A stretch of 64,000 nucleotides of DNA from Prionace glauca (GCA_037974335.1 CM075760.1:5577432-5641431), one strand, 5' to 3'. Counted from the stretch's first letter, positions 10,835-22,560 are shown. Translations and numbers: made by a program. The notes: generated by a model not told the origin, from the letters alone.

Positions 10835-11883
10835 GCCTATGGTATGTTAGCCTTTATAGGAAGGGGTATAGAATATAAGAGCTGGAGTCTAATGTTGCAG
10901 TTGTACAGAACATTGGTTAGGCCGCATTTAGAGTACTGAGTCCAGTTCTGGTCGCCTTACTACCGGAAGGATGTGGAGACTCTGGAGACAGTGCAGAGGA
11001 CGTTTACCAGGATGTTGCCTGGTATGGAAGGACTGGGTTATGAGGAAAGATTGAGCAAATTGGGGCTGTTTTCCCTTGAAACACGGCAACTGAGGGGGGA
11101 TCTAATAGAGGTATATAAGATTATGAAGGGTATAGATAGAGTAAACGGAGATAAGCTATTTCCTATGTTAGAGACACACAGTACGAGGGGCCATGGGCTT
11201 AAGGTGAGGGGGGAGAGGTATAACACAGGTAATAGAGGGAGGTTTTTCACACAGAGGGTAGTGGGGATATGGAATGGTCAGCCAAGTAAGGTGCTGGAGG
11301 TAGGCACTCTGGAGTTGTTTAAGAGTAACTTAGTCAGGCACATGAGTGGGTTGGAGATGGGAGGATATAGGAGATTGTTTTAAATAAGATTCATTAGCAC
11401 TGGGACGTCCCTGGTAATGTAAAAGGATGTGATATGATAATGTTTTTCTCTTTTAATTCACAGCTTTTAAGTTGGTCCGCCTTGTTGTCCAACGAGGGGC
11501 ATACACGCGATGGGTCGTACTTGGGCTGCTGTTGAATGTTTGAGAGTGGCCTAGTGCTTCATGTTGTTAGTGTGTGCTTAAACTGGACCAGATGCTGGGC
11601 AACACGACAGCTCAGTGACTATCGCTGATTGCTGTGCAGACACATGGATTTGGGCCAGCGTCTGTGGGAGTTTGTGCATTCTCCCCATGCTTGCGTGGGT
11701 TTTCCCCGGGTTCCTCCCACACCCCAAAGATGTGCTATTAGGCTGATTGGAGGTAATAAATTCTCCCTAAATTAATTTCCCACAATGTGGAATGCCATAA
11801 ACAATAGATATTGTCATGGGTGGAGAAGGGGACTGGTAATGTTAAAATGGCGGCGTGGGCTCGTTGGGCTGAAGGGCCTGTTT
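10835..11883 (+). repeat. CR1-B LINE, 3' part, with SINE-like 3' UTR
   Basis: Encodes the ORF2 C-terminus (GMLAFIGRGIEYKSWSLMLQLYRTLVRPHLEY, then VQRTFTRMLPGMEGLGYEER...RVVGIWNGQPSKVLEVG), with a stop after PHLEY near 10940. The 3' UTR (about 11385-11883) contains a block resembling the local SINE body (GACACATGGATTTGGGCC, GAGTTTGTGCATTCTCCCC, CCTCCCACACCCCAAAGATG). A CR1-A element inserted into the 3' tail at 11884. The last CR1-B tail bases resume at 13329 (TGTTTTTGTTCTTTTT). Confidence 0.85.
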
Positions 11884-13328
11884 CATAAGAACATAAGAAA
11901 TAGGAGCAGGAGTAGGCCATCTGGCCCTTCGAGCCTGCCCCGCCATTCAATAAGATCATGGCTGATCTGTCGTCGCTCAGTTCCACTTTCCGGCCCTTTC
12001 CCCATAACCCTTAATCCCCTCTCTTATCAAAAACCCATCAACCTGCTTCTTGAAAATATTTAGCGAGGCAGCCTCCACCACTTCAACAGGTAGAGAATTC
12101 CAGAGATTCATCACCCTTTGAGTGAAGAAGTTCCTCCTCAACTCCGTTCTAAAATGCCCCCCCCTTTATCTTGAGGCTGTGCCCCCTAGTCCTACTGTCT
12201 TTTTTGAGTGGGAAGAGTCTCTCCACCTCTATCCTATCCATCCCATTCATCATCTTATACATCTCAATGAGATCTCCCCTCATTCTTCTAAACTCCAACA
12301 AGTACAAACCTAGTTCATTCAGCCTCTCCTCATAGCTCAACCCCCTCATCTCCGATATCAGCCTAGTAAACCTCTGCACTCCCTCCAAGGCCAAAATATC
12401 TTTGCGCAGGTGCGGCGCCCAAAACTGCACACAGTACTCCAGCTGCGGCCTCACCAATGCCCTATACAGCTGCAGCAAGACCTCCCTACTTTTATATTCA
12501 ATCCCCTTCGTTATGAAGGCCAGCATCCCATTCGCCTTCCTGACCACCTGCAAGCTGGGTTTTTGCGACTCATGCACAAGGACCCCAAGGTCCCTCTGCA
12601 CAGTCGCCTGCTGAAGTTTTTCGCCCCGTAAGTAATAATCCTTCCTACCATTCTTCCTACCAAAGTGGACTACCTCACACTTGCCAACATTAAATTCCAT
12701 TTGCCATTTCCTGGCCCATTCGCCCAGCCTATCTAGATCCTTCTGCAGACTCTCCACACCCTCCGCACAATTTGCCGTTCCCCCAATCTTGGTGTCATCT
12801 GCAAATTTCGACACCCTGCACTCGGTTCCCTCCTCCAGATCATCTATATAAATGGTAAAAAGCTGAGGCCCCAGCACCGACCCCTGGGGCACTCCACTAG
12901 TCACCATCCGCCAATCCGAATAGCACCCGTTGACCCCCACTCTCTGCCTCCTATTTAACAACCAATCCTCTATCCACGCTAACACCCTACCCCCAACTCC
13001 AAGTCCTCTGACCTTCTGCAATAACCTCTTATGAAGTACTTTGTCAAACGCCTTCTGAAAATCCAGAAAGACCACATCCATCGGCTCTCCTCTATCCACC
13101 GCCCTAGACACATCCTCATAGAACTCCAGTAAATTTGTCAGACACGACTTCCCTTTAATGAAACCGTGCTGCGTCTGCTCTATCAAGCAATTCCCTTCAA
13201 GATGCCTCGCAATTTTCTCCTTAATGACAGATTCTAACATTTTACCTACCACAGACGTTAAACTAACCGGCCTATAATTCCCTGCCTTTTGACTGGCACC
13301 CTTCTTAAACAACGGCGTAACATTAGCC
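11884..13328 (-). repeat. CR1-A LINE with intact reverse transcriptase core
   Basis: One of the best-preserved CR1-A copies. The minus strand has an uninterrupted frame of about 390 codons covering the RT palm and thumb: NYRPVSLTSVVGKMLE, VDVVFLDFQKAFDKV, GVPQGSVLGPQLFTIYIDDL and the catalytic SKFADDTKIGG, then the C-terminal RRMRGDLIEMYKMMNGMD block. It is truncated at the 5' side (endonuclease domain absent) and frame-shifted after KIKGG at about 12150 beside a run of Cs. The 3' end at 11884 carries the CATAAGAACATAAGAA tail. It inserted into the 3' tail of the plus-strand CR1-B element. Confidence 0.92.
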
Positions 13329-13352
13329 AGCTGTTTTTGTTCTTTTTCTTTT

Positions 13353-14029
13353 GACATTGACATCCTCTGCTCCCTCAGCTTGACACATTCATTTGTCTGT
13401 TTAAAAGAATGGTCTACTTCCTAATGTTCACAATTAATGGGCTGAATTCCCCAGGAGATGGCTGACTTTTAATATAATACATTAATATAGGACAGACATA
13501 TGTCTCGTGTTGCTATGTAGTATAGGTTAGATGTATTATTTATGGTTCTGTAATAAAGTACTTTTTTTGTCTTGAAGTATAATGCTGCAGCTACATTATA
13601 TATTTTGAGTCATACAGTCATTACAGCACAGGAGGAGTCCATTCGGTAACTTGAATCCATGCTGATTCTGTTGAACATTCCAGTTCCATTCCCATTCTGT
13701 ATATCCGTTCTCCAGAAAGTTTATTTCCTTGAAGTGCCCATCTAATTTGATTCCTTGAAGTGCCCATCTAATTTCATTTTTAAATAGAATCCATAGAGAT
13801 GTAACATGGAAGTGAAGCTACATTACATATTTGCATCATCTCTTCTCTCAGAGGGTTGTTAGTTTTTTGGATTTTTCTCCCACAGGGACCAGTGGAGGAT
13901 GAGGATCATTGAATATATTCCAGGATGAGTTGGACTGGTTTTTGATTGACAAGGGAGTCAAGGGTTATGTGGAACAGATAAGAAGATGGAGAGAAAGCTA
14001 TAAGTTGGGGGAGGGGTGATTCTTCAGTC
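13353..14029. other. Intronic remnant of module 1
   Basis: ATTATGAGTCATACAGTCATTACAGCACAGGAGGAGTCCATT at about 13607-13650 matches 46300-46345 in the intron of the 47172 gene, so this is paralogous intron DNA. A 22-bp direct repeat (TCCTTGAAGTGCCCATCTAATT) occurs twice at about 13729-13773. About 13840-14025 looks like another decayed CR1 3' end (GATTGACAAGGGAGTCAAGG). Confidence 0.5.
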
Positions 14030-14690
14030 ACCTGCAAGTGCAGCAGATGATCAAGAAGGCGAATGGGATGCTGGCCTTTATAGCGAGGGAGGTCTTGCTG
14101 CAGCTGTACAGGGCACTGGTGAGGCCGCAGCTGGAGTACTGTGTGCAGTTTTGGTTGCCGCACTTGCACAAGGATATCTTGGCCCTGGAGGGAGTGCAGA
14201 GGAGGTTCACTAGGCTGATACCGGAGATGAAGGGGTTGGACTGTGAAGAGAGGCTGAATAGACTGGGTCTGTACTCATTGGAGTTTAGAAGGATGAGGGG
14301 GGATCTTATAGAGACGTATAAAATAATGAAGGGGATGGATAGGGTAGAGGTAGAGAGATTCTTCCCGCTCAGAAAGGACAGCAGGACTAGAGGGCACAGC
14401 CTCAAGATAAGGGGGGGGGGCAGTTTAGAACGGAGTTGAGGAGGAACTTCTTCACTCAAAGGGTGGTGAATCTCTGGAATTCTCTGCCCGTTGAAGTGGT
14501 GGAGGCTATCTCGCTAAATATATTTAAAACATGGGTCGATAGGTTTTTGGTAGGCAAGGGAATTAAGGGTTATGGGAAGAAAGCGGGAAAGTGGAACTGA
14601 GCCACTTCATGATCTTATTGAATGGCGGGGCAGGCTCGAAGAGCTAGATGGCCTACTCCTGCTCCTATTTCTTATGTTCTTATGTAGGAT
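14030..14690 (+). repeat. CR1-A-like LINE 3' fragment, sibling subfamily
   Basis: Encodes [33 protein letters not shown]...[23 protein letters not shown], ending with CCTATTTCTTATGTTCTTATG. It has a small internal deletion after AFIA and consistent differences from CR1-A (AGGCAAGGGAATTAAGG). No catalytic RT core. Confidence 0.88.
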
Positions 14691-14861
14691 GTGGTGAAGC
14701 TTTTGAATTCTCAACTCATCAAGTATTTTCAGGAGAGATACTGATTGGTTTTGAGATGTTGAAGACATCAAAGGATATGGGTTTAGTGCTGAGGCAGATG
14801 AGTCAATGATCTCATTGAATGGCTTAAAAGACTCGATGGGCCAAATGGCCAACTTCAGCAT

Positions 14862-15080
14862 TGGCCTCTGTGTCTAGGACAGGAAGTAGTGAGCAGTAAT
14901 CTGTCAATCAGCACCTTCAGGAGAATTGGGAGGGTGAATATTAGATACAGCAGAGTGAGAATGGAGGGAGAGTGTGTGGGATAGGGATTTACAGCTTTTG
15001 GGGAATGACAAAGGAAAGAATGTTCCATAGAAACTAGGACTGTCTGTTCTGAATTTCTACCCTGTACTGACACTGATGAT
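14862..15080 (+). other. Zinc-finger-gene upstream block (plus orientation)
   Basis: GTAATCTGTCAATCAGCACCTTCAGGAGAATTGGGAGGGTGAATATTAGATACAGCAGAGTGAGAATGG and following text is the reverse complement of the 23655-23935 block. It precedes the pseudogene at 15450, as expected for a plus-strand paralogue. Confidence 0.75.
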
Positions 15081-15187
15081 ATATGTAAACTCGTTTTTAC
15101 AAGATATTGAGAGACTAATCACAGGCCAAAATCTCAAACGCCATATCTAGATTTGACAGAGCCCTATTTCTTTGAACCTGAACATCA

Positions 15188-15449
15188 TTGGCCTTTGAAT
15201 TTAGAAGAAGAAATGGTTTTCTGATCTGTCAATTTGAAAAGATTTCAAACAGCAGTGTGACTGAAAAAGCACCAGCACACTGCAACAGTGAAGTGAGAGT
15301 GTTCTGGTGTGCTGAGTGGGGAAAAAGCTTTTACCAGTTATTCAGTGTGAATAAATATCACACTAATCACAGCGGGGAGAGACTGTGCTAGTGTTGTGTC
15401 TGGATGAAGCTGATTGTTCACCCAAGAGAGAGGCAAGGACACCTGCACC
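15188..15449 (+). other. 5' leader of the 15450 pseudogene, with decayed upstream finger
   Basis: GTGTTCTGGTGTGCTGAGTGGGGAAAAAGC...CACTAATCACAGCGGGGAGAG translates as a degenerate finger (VFWCAEWGKSFYQLFSVNKYHTNHSGER), with the second Cys replaced by Trp. It corresponds to the same decayed finger in the other leaders. Confidence 0.6.
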
Positions 15450-16123
15450 ATGGAGAAACCATGGAAATGTGCGAACTGTGGGAAGAGATACAGTCTCCCA
15501 TATCTGCTGGAAGCTCATCAGTGAGGCCACACTGGAGAGAGGCCATTTATCTGCTCTCAGTGTGGGCAGGGATTCACTCAGTTCTCAATCCTGCAGGCAC
15601 ACCAGCGAGTTCACACTGGAGAGAGGCCATTCACCTGCTCTCTGTGTGGGAAGGGATTCACTCGGTCATCCGACTTGAGGACACACCAACGAGTTCACAC
15701 TGGGAAGAAACCATTTGTCTGCTCTCAGTGTGGGAAGGGATTCATTCACTTATCCACCCTGTAGACACACCAGTGAGTTCACACTGGGGAGAGGCCGTTC
15801 AGCTGCCCTCAGTGTGAGGAAGGATTTATTCAGTCATCTCACCTGCCGACACACCAGAGCATTCATACTGGGGAGAAACCATTCACCTGCTCTCAGTGTG
15901 GGAAGGGATTTACTCAGCCATCCAACTATGGACACACCAGCAAGTTCACACTGGGGAGAAACCATTCACTTGATCTCAATGTGGGAAGGGATTCACTGAC
16001 CTATCCAGCCTGCGGTTACACCAGCGAGTTCACACTGGGGAGAGGCCATTCACCTGCTGTGTGTGTGGGAAGAGGTTCAGTCAGTCATCCAGCCTACTGA
16101 GACACCAACATGTTCATGAGTGA
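15450..16123 (+). pseudogene. C2H2 zinc-finger pseudogene, about 8 finger remnants
   Basis: The start ATG (MEKPWKCANCGKRY) is retained, but codon 25 is already TGA (end of finger 1, HQ*GH). Two more stops lie in finger 4, and a frameshift follows finger 6 ([15 protein letters not shown]). Recognisable fingers: CANC, CSQC, CSLC, CSQC, CPQC, CSQC, then out of frame CSQC-like and [21 protein letters not shown], ending at the ancestral stop after VHE. With so many lesions spread through the array, no long finger protein can be made. It is the plus-strand partner of the 7677 gene in module 1. Its 3' UTR (16124-16320) is of the same type as those of the 7677 and 47172 genes and is cut by a CR1-A insertion. 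Confidence 0.85.
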
Positions 16124-16320
16124 TCCCAGGGGCTGGATTCTGCTGTTATTGTTTCTGCTTTCTGTTACATCCAGGACTGCATTCTGTTCATTCTCACAGT
16201 TGGTCAATGGGGAGGGTCAGAGGGTTTCTGTCTGCCGGACTGGCAGGTCTCAGCCTCCAGTGGGCTGATGCTGTTTGAGCCTTGTTGCAAATACCTGAAA
16301 TTTCACAAGGATCACAGTGT

Positions 16321-17796
16321 GTTTCCGGGGAAGTGCCGGATGATTGGAAAACGGCTAATGTTACGCCGTTGTTTAAGAAGGGTGCCAGGCAAAAGGCGGG
16401 GAATTATAGGCCGGTTAGTTTAACGTCTGTGGTAGGTAAAATGTTAGAATCTGTCATTAAGGAGGAAATTGCGAGGCATCTTGAAGGGAATTGCTTGATA
16501 GATCAGACGCAGCACGGTTTCATTAAAGGGAAGTCGTGTCTGACAAATTTACTGGAGTTCTATGAGGATATGTCTAGGGCGGTGGATAGAGGAGAGCCAG
16601 TGGATGTGGTCTTTCTGGATTTTCAGAAGGCGTTTGACAAAGTACCTCACGAGGTTATTGCAGAAGGTCGAGGGACATGGAGTTGGGGGTAGGGTGTTAG
16701 CGTGGATAGAGGATTGGCTGTCAAATAGGAGGCAGAGAGGGGGGGTTAACGGGTGCTATTCGGATTGGCGGATGGTGACGAATGGAATGCCCCAGGGGTC
16801 GGTGCTGGGGCCTCAGCTTTTTACCATTTATATAGATGATCTGGAGGAGGGAACCGAGTGTAGGGTGTTGAAATTTGCTGATGACACCAAGATTGGGGGA
16901 ACGGCAAATTGTGCGGAGGGTGTGGAGAGTCTGCAGAAGGATCCAGATAGGCTGGGCAAATGGGCCAGGAACTGGCAAATGGAATTTAATGTTGGCAAGT
17001 GTGAGGTGGTCCACTTTGGTAGGAAGAATGGTAGGAAGGACTATTACTTACGTGGCGAAAAACTGCAGCAGGCGACGGTGCAGAGGGACCTCGGGGTCCT
17101 TGTGCATGAGTCGCAAAAACCCAGCTTGCAGGTGCAGCAGGTGGTCAGGAAGGCGAATGGGATGCTGGCCTTCATAGTGAGGGGATTGAATATAAAAGTA
17201 GGGAGGTCTTGCTGCAGCTGTACAGGGCATTGGTGAGGCCGCAGCTGGAGTACTGTGTGCAGTTTTGGGCGCCTGCGCAAAGATATTTTGGCCTTGGAGG
17301 CAGTGCAGAGGAGGTTTACTAGGCTGATACCGGAGTTGAGGGGGTTGAGCTATGAGGAGAGGCTGAATAAACTGGGCTTGTACTCGTTGGAGTTTAAAAG
17401 AATGAGGGGAGATCTCATTGAGACGTATAAGATGGTGAATGGGATGGATAGGATAGAGGTGGAGAGACTCTTCCCGCTCAAAAAAGACAGTAGGACTAGG
17501 GGGCACAGCTCAAGATAAAATGGGGGCGGTTTAGAACGGAGTTGAGGAGGAACTTCTTCACTCAAAGGGTGGTGAATCTCTGGAATTCTCTGCCCATTGA
17601 AGTGGTGGAGGCTGCCTAAATATTTTTAAGACGCGGGTTGATGGGTTTTTGATAAGAGAGGGGATTAAGGGTTATGGGGAGAGGACGGGAAAGTGGAACT
17701 GAGCCATGACAGATCAGCCATGATCTTATTGAATGGCGGGGCAGGCTCGAAGGGCTAGATGGCCTAGTCCTGCTCCTATTTCTTATGTTCTTATGT
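16321..17796 (+). repeat. CR1-A LINE, 5'-truncated, RT core present
   Basis: Starts GTTTCCGGGGAAGTGCCGG and ends TTCTTATGTTCTTATG. Frames encode NYRPVSLTSVVGKMLE, LEFYEDMSRAVDRGEPVDVVFLDFQKAFDKV, IYIDDLEEGTECRVLKFADDTKIGG and the C-terminal blocks. Frameshifts occur near 16650 and 17185, so the copy is not functional. It inserted in the 3' UTR of the zinc-finger pseudogene, after ATCACAGTGT. Confidence 0.92.
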
Positions 17797-17859
17797 AATG
17801 AGGGAGTTGCCATGGATCTAAGGCTATGAGACAAAGATAGAAATCTTTTCATTCTACAC

Positions 17860-18212
17860 TTTCTAGACATGGTAACCCAATTTAATCTTTCTCCAATAAT
17901 AGATGACAAGGACAAAAGGGTGACTCCAGACCAAGTCATAGAGAAACGGACAGGGACTGGACCTGGGGCACCAGCTAAGATTCTGACTGGTAATGGAGGG
18001 GAATTTGGACACGTGAGTGAAAGCGTGAACATTCTGGTCATGAACACGGCAGCTGAAAGTCCTTTCAGTGATGGACTCTGTGAAAGGAATCACACGGACG
18101 ATTCAGGGAAAAGATTCACTCCAGATTTTTGGAGGGTATCGTCCCGATCGATTGGTCTCTGGGAGAAATCTCAAATGAGCCTCTGCCGGGTGATAGCCCG
18201 CCTGCTTTAGAA
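17860..18212 (+). mobile_element. LTR-retroelement integrase fossil
   Basis: A fragment with an integrase-core look: an ILTGNGGEF-type motif followed by a TAAESPFSDGLCERNH-type motif. It is a small, broken remnant with several breaks. Gag, protease and reverse transcriptase parts were not seen nearby. The family cannot be settled by eye. It is older than the neighbouring CR1-A insertion. Confidence 0.6.
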
Positions 18213-18379
18213 GGAGGAACAATTAGTTCCATTTTCAGTCATCAATAATTGGATTGTTTAACTAAAAGAACTAAGAAATAACTGGGGATTCTAGAAGAGG
18301 GATGTGTGACAATGTAATGCTTTGTACTAAATAAGGTAAAATCATATCTTTTATCTGTCGATTTGTTTTGAAATAGTTT

Positions 18380-19570
18380 CTGTGCTGTTACAATCCCAAT
18401 CGGGACCGTTATTGTTTAAAGAGAAATTTAAACACCCAGTAATTAACTGGAAGTATCATGTCACAAGATTCCAAGTTGTTAAACAAACTTTCTTGTTTAT
18501 AGAAAACAAAATTAAATTAAAACCAGCACCAAACTTAACATTATAGCTTATAAAGTTTTATGCTATATAAACTCAGTCCCACTTTTTAAACTTTCCCCCA
18601 AGAGTTCCCTGATAATTAACAATATCTCGAAGGCGCGTTCACTTCTGTTCCTGGGACGATCCCAAAGGTATGTCAAAGCTCCCCAGAATTCAGTTTAACT
18701 CTCCTCAAGATTCCATGCAGTAAACAAAATAAATTGTTTATATAAAACAAACTTAAAAACCAGCACTAGACATTTAACACTATCGTTTAAATCAAGTTAT
18801 GCTATGAACTCAGTTCGGTATGCTAAAGCTCTCCCGAATTCACTTTAATTCTACTTAGCATTCTAGCTATTCTCCAAGCTCCAAGATTTTATGAGGATCT
18901 TTCCATTTGCTTTCGGCTGAACTTCAACTTTAATATCTTAAAACCCTTGGTTCCTCAGTCCAAGCCTGACTTCACTGCCTTCTTGCTGAGGGATTTAAAA
19001 ATTAAGAACAGCGCTGGTTCCGCGGGTCCCTCTGGGCTTCTAGTCCCACAGCCGGTTCACAGCTTCTGCTCCCACAGCTGACAACTTCCAGGCTAACTGC
19101 AGACTGCCTGCTTTCTGTCAGAAATACCCAGAATTACGTCCTGAATAACTTATCCCCATGGCAAACACACACCAGTTGGGATGTCCAATGGCTTAATCAA
19201 CTTTTAGCTTCAAAACTAAACCTTTTGACCCTGAGGTTTGCATGAAGAATTCCGCTCTCTAACAAAGATAGGACGATAACTGTCAGACCCAATGTCTCCA
19301 GGGCGCTGGGTAAATGAGCCCAGCTGCTTTCTCCTGTTCTTTTCCTTTCAGCTTTGACATCTTCTGTCAACATGGGCCACACCTTCTGACTGCAAATTCA
19401 CTGAGGCTGTTTCTGTCAGATTCTCAACCCAGGTTTTCCATTTATTTCAGTTTTTAAAAAAATCCAATTCCCCAATCAGAAGTTATGTTTCTAAAACAGG
19501 AATTATGAAACTAGACAGTTACATGTTTCCCAGGACAGGATGAAAATGTATCACCCTCGTAATATCCTGT
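18380..19570. repeat. AT-rich unclassified repeat with internal duplication, possible LTR remnant
   Basis: Two diverged copies of one segment lie about 230 bases apart (about 18490-18600 and 18718-18840). They share the pieces TTGTTTATA, AAAACCAGCAC, TTATGCTAT and AACTCAGT. GGGACCGTTATTGTTTAAAG near 18401 is typical of retroelement terminal sequence. It may belong to the integrase fossil upstream. No coding capacity seen. Confidence 0.4.
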
Positions 19571-19604
19571 TTAGGGTATTGCAGCTTACAACACGCTGTT
19601 TTAA

Positions 19605-19895
19605 CGTTTATTTATTAGTCATAAGTAGGCTTACATTAACACTGCAATGAAGTTACTGTGAAAACCTCTTAGTCACTCCGACACCTGTTTGGGTACACTG
19701 AGGGGGAATTTAGCATGGCTAATGCATCTAACCAGCATGTCTTTCAGACAGTGGGAGGAAACTGGAGCACCCGGAGGAAACCCACACAGACGTGGCAAGA
19801 ACGTGTAGACTCTGCAAAGACAGTGAGCCAAGCCGGGAATTGAACCTGGGGCTCTGGCGCTGTGAGGCAGCAGTGCTAACCATGTGCCACCCCCA
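19605..19895 (-). repeat. tRNA-derived SINE, type II (CATTGCAGTG tail)
   Basis: On the minus strand the tRNA-like head and body are those of type I, but the 3' tail is CACAGTAACTTCATTGCAGTGTTAATGTAAGCCTA with an AATAAATAAAC-like end rather than the CR1-like tail. Confidence 0.85.
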
Positions 19896-19994
19896 TGCAG
19901 GATATCTTAAGAGTCATGATCTTATCGAATGACGGTGTAAGCTTGAAGGGCGAAATATCCTACTCCGGTTCCTATTGTCCGATGTTTTACTATC

Positions 19995-20300
19995 AGCATG
20001 GTGGCACAGTGGTTAGCACGGCTGCCTCACAGCACCAGGGACATGGGTTCGATTCCCAGCTTGGGTCACTGTCTGTGTGGAGTCTGTATATTCTCCCCAT
20101 GTCTGTATGGGTTTCTTCTGGGTGCTCTAGTTTCCTCTCACAGTCAGAAAGACATGCTGGCTAGGTACATTGGCCATGCATTCTCCCTCAGTTTACCCGA
20201 ACAGGCGCTGGAGTGTGGTGACTAGGGGATTTTCACAGTAACTTCATTGCAGTGTTACTGTAAGCCTACTCGTGACATTAATAAATAAACCTTAAACTAA
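19995..20300 (+). repeat. tRNA-derived SINE, type II
   Basis: Head GGTGGCACAGTGGTTAGCAC at 20000, body TCTCACAGTCAGAAAGACATG, tail CACAGTAACTTCATTGCAGTG ending AATAAATAAACCTTAAA. Near full length, in opposite orientation to its neighbour at 19605. Confidence 0.88.
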
Positions 20301-20317
20301 AATAATCTCATAACTTG

Positions 20318-20430
20318 CAATATTTATTTATTAATGTCATGAATAGGCTTACGTTGACATTGCAATGAAGTTACTGTGAATATCCCCTAGTTGCCTGCTT
20401 TGGGTACTGAGGGAGAATTTAGCACATCTT
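20318..20430 (-). repeat. SINE type II tail fragment
   Basis: TATTTATTAATGTCATGAATAGGCTTACGTTGACATTGCAATGAAGTTACTGTGAA is the reverse complement of the type II tail. The body is missing. Confidence 0.75.
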
Positions 20431-20604
20431 ATACAATAACCCCTCTATTGTCCTGTTCACATTCACAAGTCTATCTTGCTCACAGCGCACTGCTGTCCAT
20501 AACCAGTACTCTCAATCCACTGAAGATGGAAAATAGTACTGCTTGCTGTGTTTTCTTAAAGGTTTCTTATTAGAAGCATAGAACCTTAGAACCAGCATAG
20601 AACC

Positions 20605-20933
20605 TTACAGTGCAGAAACAGGCCCTTCGGCCCATCGAGTCTGCACCGAACACAATCCCACCCAGACCCTATCCCCATATCCCTACACATTTACCTGCTA
20701 ATCCCTCTAACCTACACATCCCAGGACACTAAGGGGCAATTTTAGCATAGCCAATGAACCTAACCCGCACATCTTTGGACTGTGGGAGGAAACCGGAGCA
20801 CCCGGAGAAAACCCACGCAGACACGAGGAGAATGTGCAAACTCCACACAGGCAGTGACCCGAGCCAGGAATTGAACCCAGGACCCTGGAGCTGTGAAGCA
20901 GCAGTGCTAACCACTGTGCTACCGTGCCGCCCG
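20605..20933 (-). repeat. tRNA-derived SINE, type I, full length
   Basis: A young-looking copy. On the minus strand it begins GGGCGGCACGGTAGCACAGTG and ends GGGCCGAAGGGCCTGTTTCTGCACTGTAAGGTTC. It is nearly identical to the copy at 36695-37027. Confidence 0.88.
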
Positions 20934-20939
20934 TAATAA

Positions 20940-21350
20940 TTACAATAATTATTATCCAAAGCTCCTTCTGCGAGAGGAAAGTCCTCATTGCTGTTCATGT
21001 GTGAATTTTCCAGTTCAGTTTTGAAAAGAGTTCAGAGTTCACCTTTTGAACTTTGTTTAATTCCACGTTTATAACTTCTCTGTTGTTTCAATCCAAAGAG
21101 AATGTCCTGGTCAATTCCACTATCTTCCTCATGCTCAGTTGTAGCTGCAGTTTCATTTTTCAGCTCATTTCCCAGGATCAAACATTCTGGATTCTCTTTT
21201 TGGAGTTCCAAATGGTTTATTTTTGTGTCAACAACTCATTCCTTCATAGGTCAAAAATCTCTTTGGATGTTTTAAGAATGTCATTCAAATGTTTTATATG
21301 TTCAACCAGAAAATGATCTGATATTCCTGCTTGGAGCGTTTGGGATCTTG
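20940..21350. other. Unassigned sequence
   Basis: AT-rich, no gene recognised. Confidence 0.3.
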
Positions 21351-21690
21351 GACTTGAGGGATTGAGAACAAAAGCAGGGAAGTGATGCTGAACCTTTCTG
21401 AAGCTCTGGTTAGACCACACACTTTCAGAAGGAGGTGAGATTGCTTGAGAGGGTGTCCAGATTTCCCAGAACTGTTCCAGGGATGAGGGATTTTAACAAC
21501 ATTTTAACGAGGGATTTTTCTGTTGGAGAAACTGGGCTTGTTCTCCTTGGGGCAAAGGAGGCTGAGGGGAGATTTGTTAAGAGGTGGACAAGATTCTGAC
21601 ATGTTCAGATAAGGTGGGACAAAGGAAAGCTGTTCCCATTAGCTGAGGGGGACACAGATTAAAGGTTTTGTATGAGCTTTATCTACATCG
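21350..21690 (+). repeat. Old CR1-like LINE fragment
   Basis: GCTCTGGTTAGACCACAC...AGACTGTTCCAGGGATGAGGG-like, GAAACTGGGCTTGTTCTCCTTGG, GAGGCTGAGGGGAGATTTG and TTCAGATAAGGTGGGACAAAG are the VRP, PGMR, GLYSL and RGDLI blocks of a CR1 C-terminus, much decayed. Confidence 0.65.
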
Positions 21691-22560
21691 CAGTATGGAC
21701 TGAATGGGCTGAACAGCCTCCTTCTGTACCCAAGACATACATTTCAGCTGCACCCATCTCTCCAACTCACTGAAGTCCCTCATCCCTGGAGCCATTTTCC
21801 AAAATCTTCTGTGCACCCCCTCGAAGAACTTCACATCTTTCCTAAAGTGTGAGGCCCATACATAGGGCTCCATTCTTGGCGGGAAAGAATTGAAAAGCAG
21901 GGAGGTTATGTTCAACTTGTTTAGAACCAGAACTAGGCTACACTGGGAGCACTGTCAACATTTGTGATCTCCATTTAGAGAAAAGAAGTCGAGACAGTGG
22001 AGAAGGAGCAACAAAGATTCACAAGAATAATCCCAGAACTGAGAGGATTTAACCCTCAGGAAAGGCTGGGGCTGCTTTTCTCTCGAAAAGAGAAGACTGA
22101 AGGAATGATCTGTTGGAAGTCTTTAAGATTATGAAGGGGTTCAATAATCCAATAGGGATTTCAGTGAGAAACCTCTTTACCCAGCGAGTGGTGAGAATGT
22201 GGAATTCATTACCACAGCGAGCGATTGAGGTGAACAGCGTGAATATACAGAAGGGGAAGCTGGATACATACATGAGGGAGAAAGGAATAGAAGGATATGC
22301 TGATGGGGGGGGAGAGGAAAAGGAGTGGGTGGAGGCTCATGTGGAACGTAAGTACTGATATAGACCAATTGAACTGACTGGGCTGGGCCTGTGCAGTAGA
22401 CTCCATGGAACAGAGACCAATATATTTATTTTAGATCTGCATGTAGTGGTAGGGAAAATACTATTTACTGTCCAGAATAAAATAAACGTCCTTCATTAGC
22501 TTTTGTGGATCATTTTAGTGGAAATGTGCTCTCCCGGGGCTCAAAGAGCATCAGCCCACT
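21673..22560. repeat. Duplicated segment A: two opposed old LINE fragments plus gene 3' flank
   Basis: Contains a minus-strand LINE 3' fragment (21690-21890) joined to a plus-strand LINE C-terminus (21890-22440: NPQERLGLLFSRKEKT, FTQRVVRMWNSLPQRAIEVNS). The 3' flank of the 22700 gene follows (CATTAGCTTTTGTGGATCATTT). The same composite in the same order occurs at 39590-40450. Two independent insertions repeating this junction is implausible, so it dates the segmental duplication. Confidence 0.75.

Noticed and set aside
12149-13363. 404-codon LINE frame as a host gene
   Set aside because: It is CR1-A reverse transcriptase, 5'-truncated, repeated about ten times in the window and ended by a frameshift.
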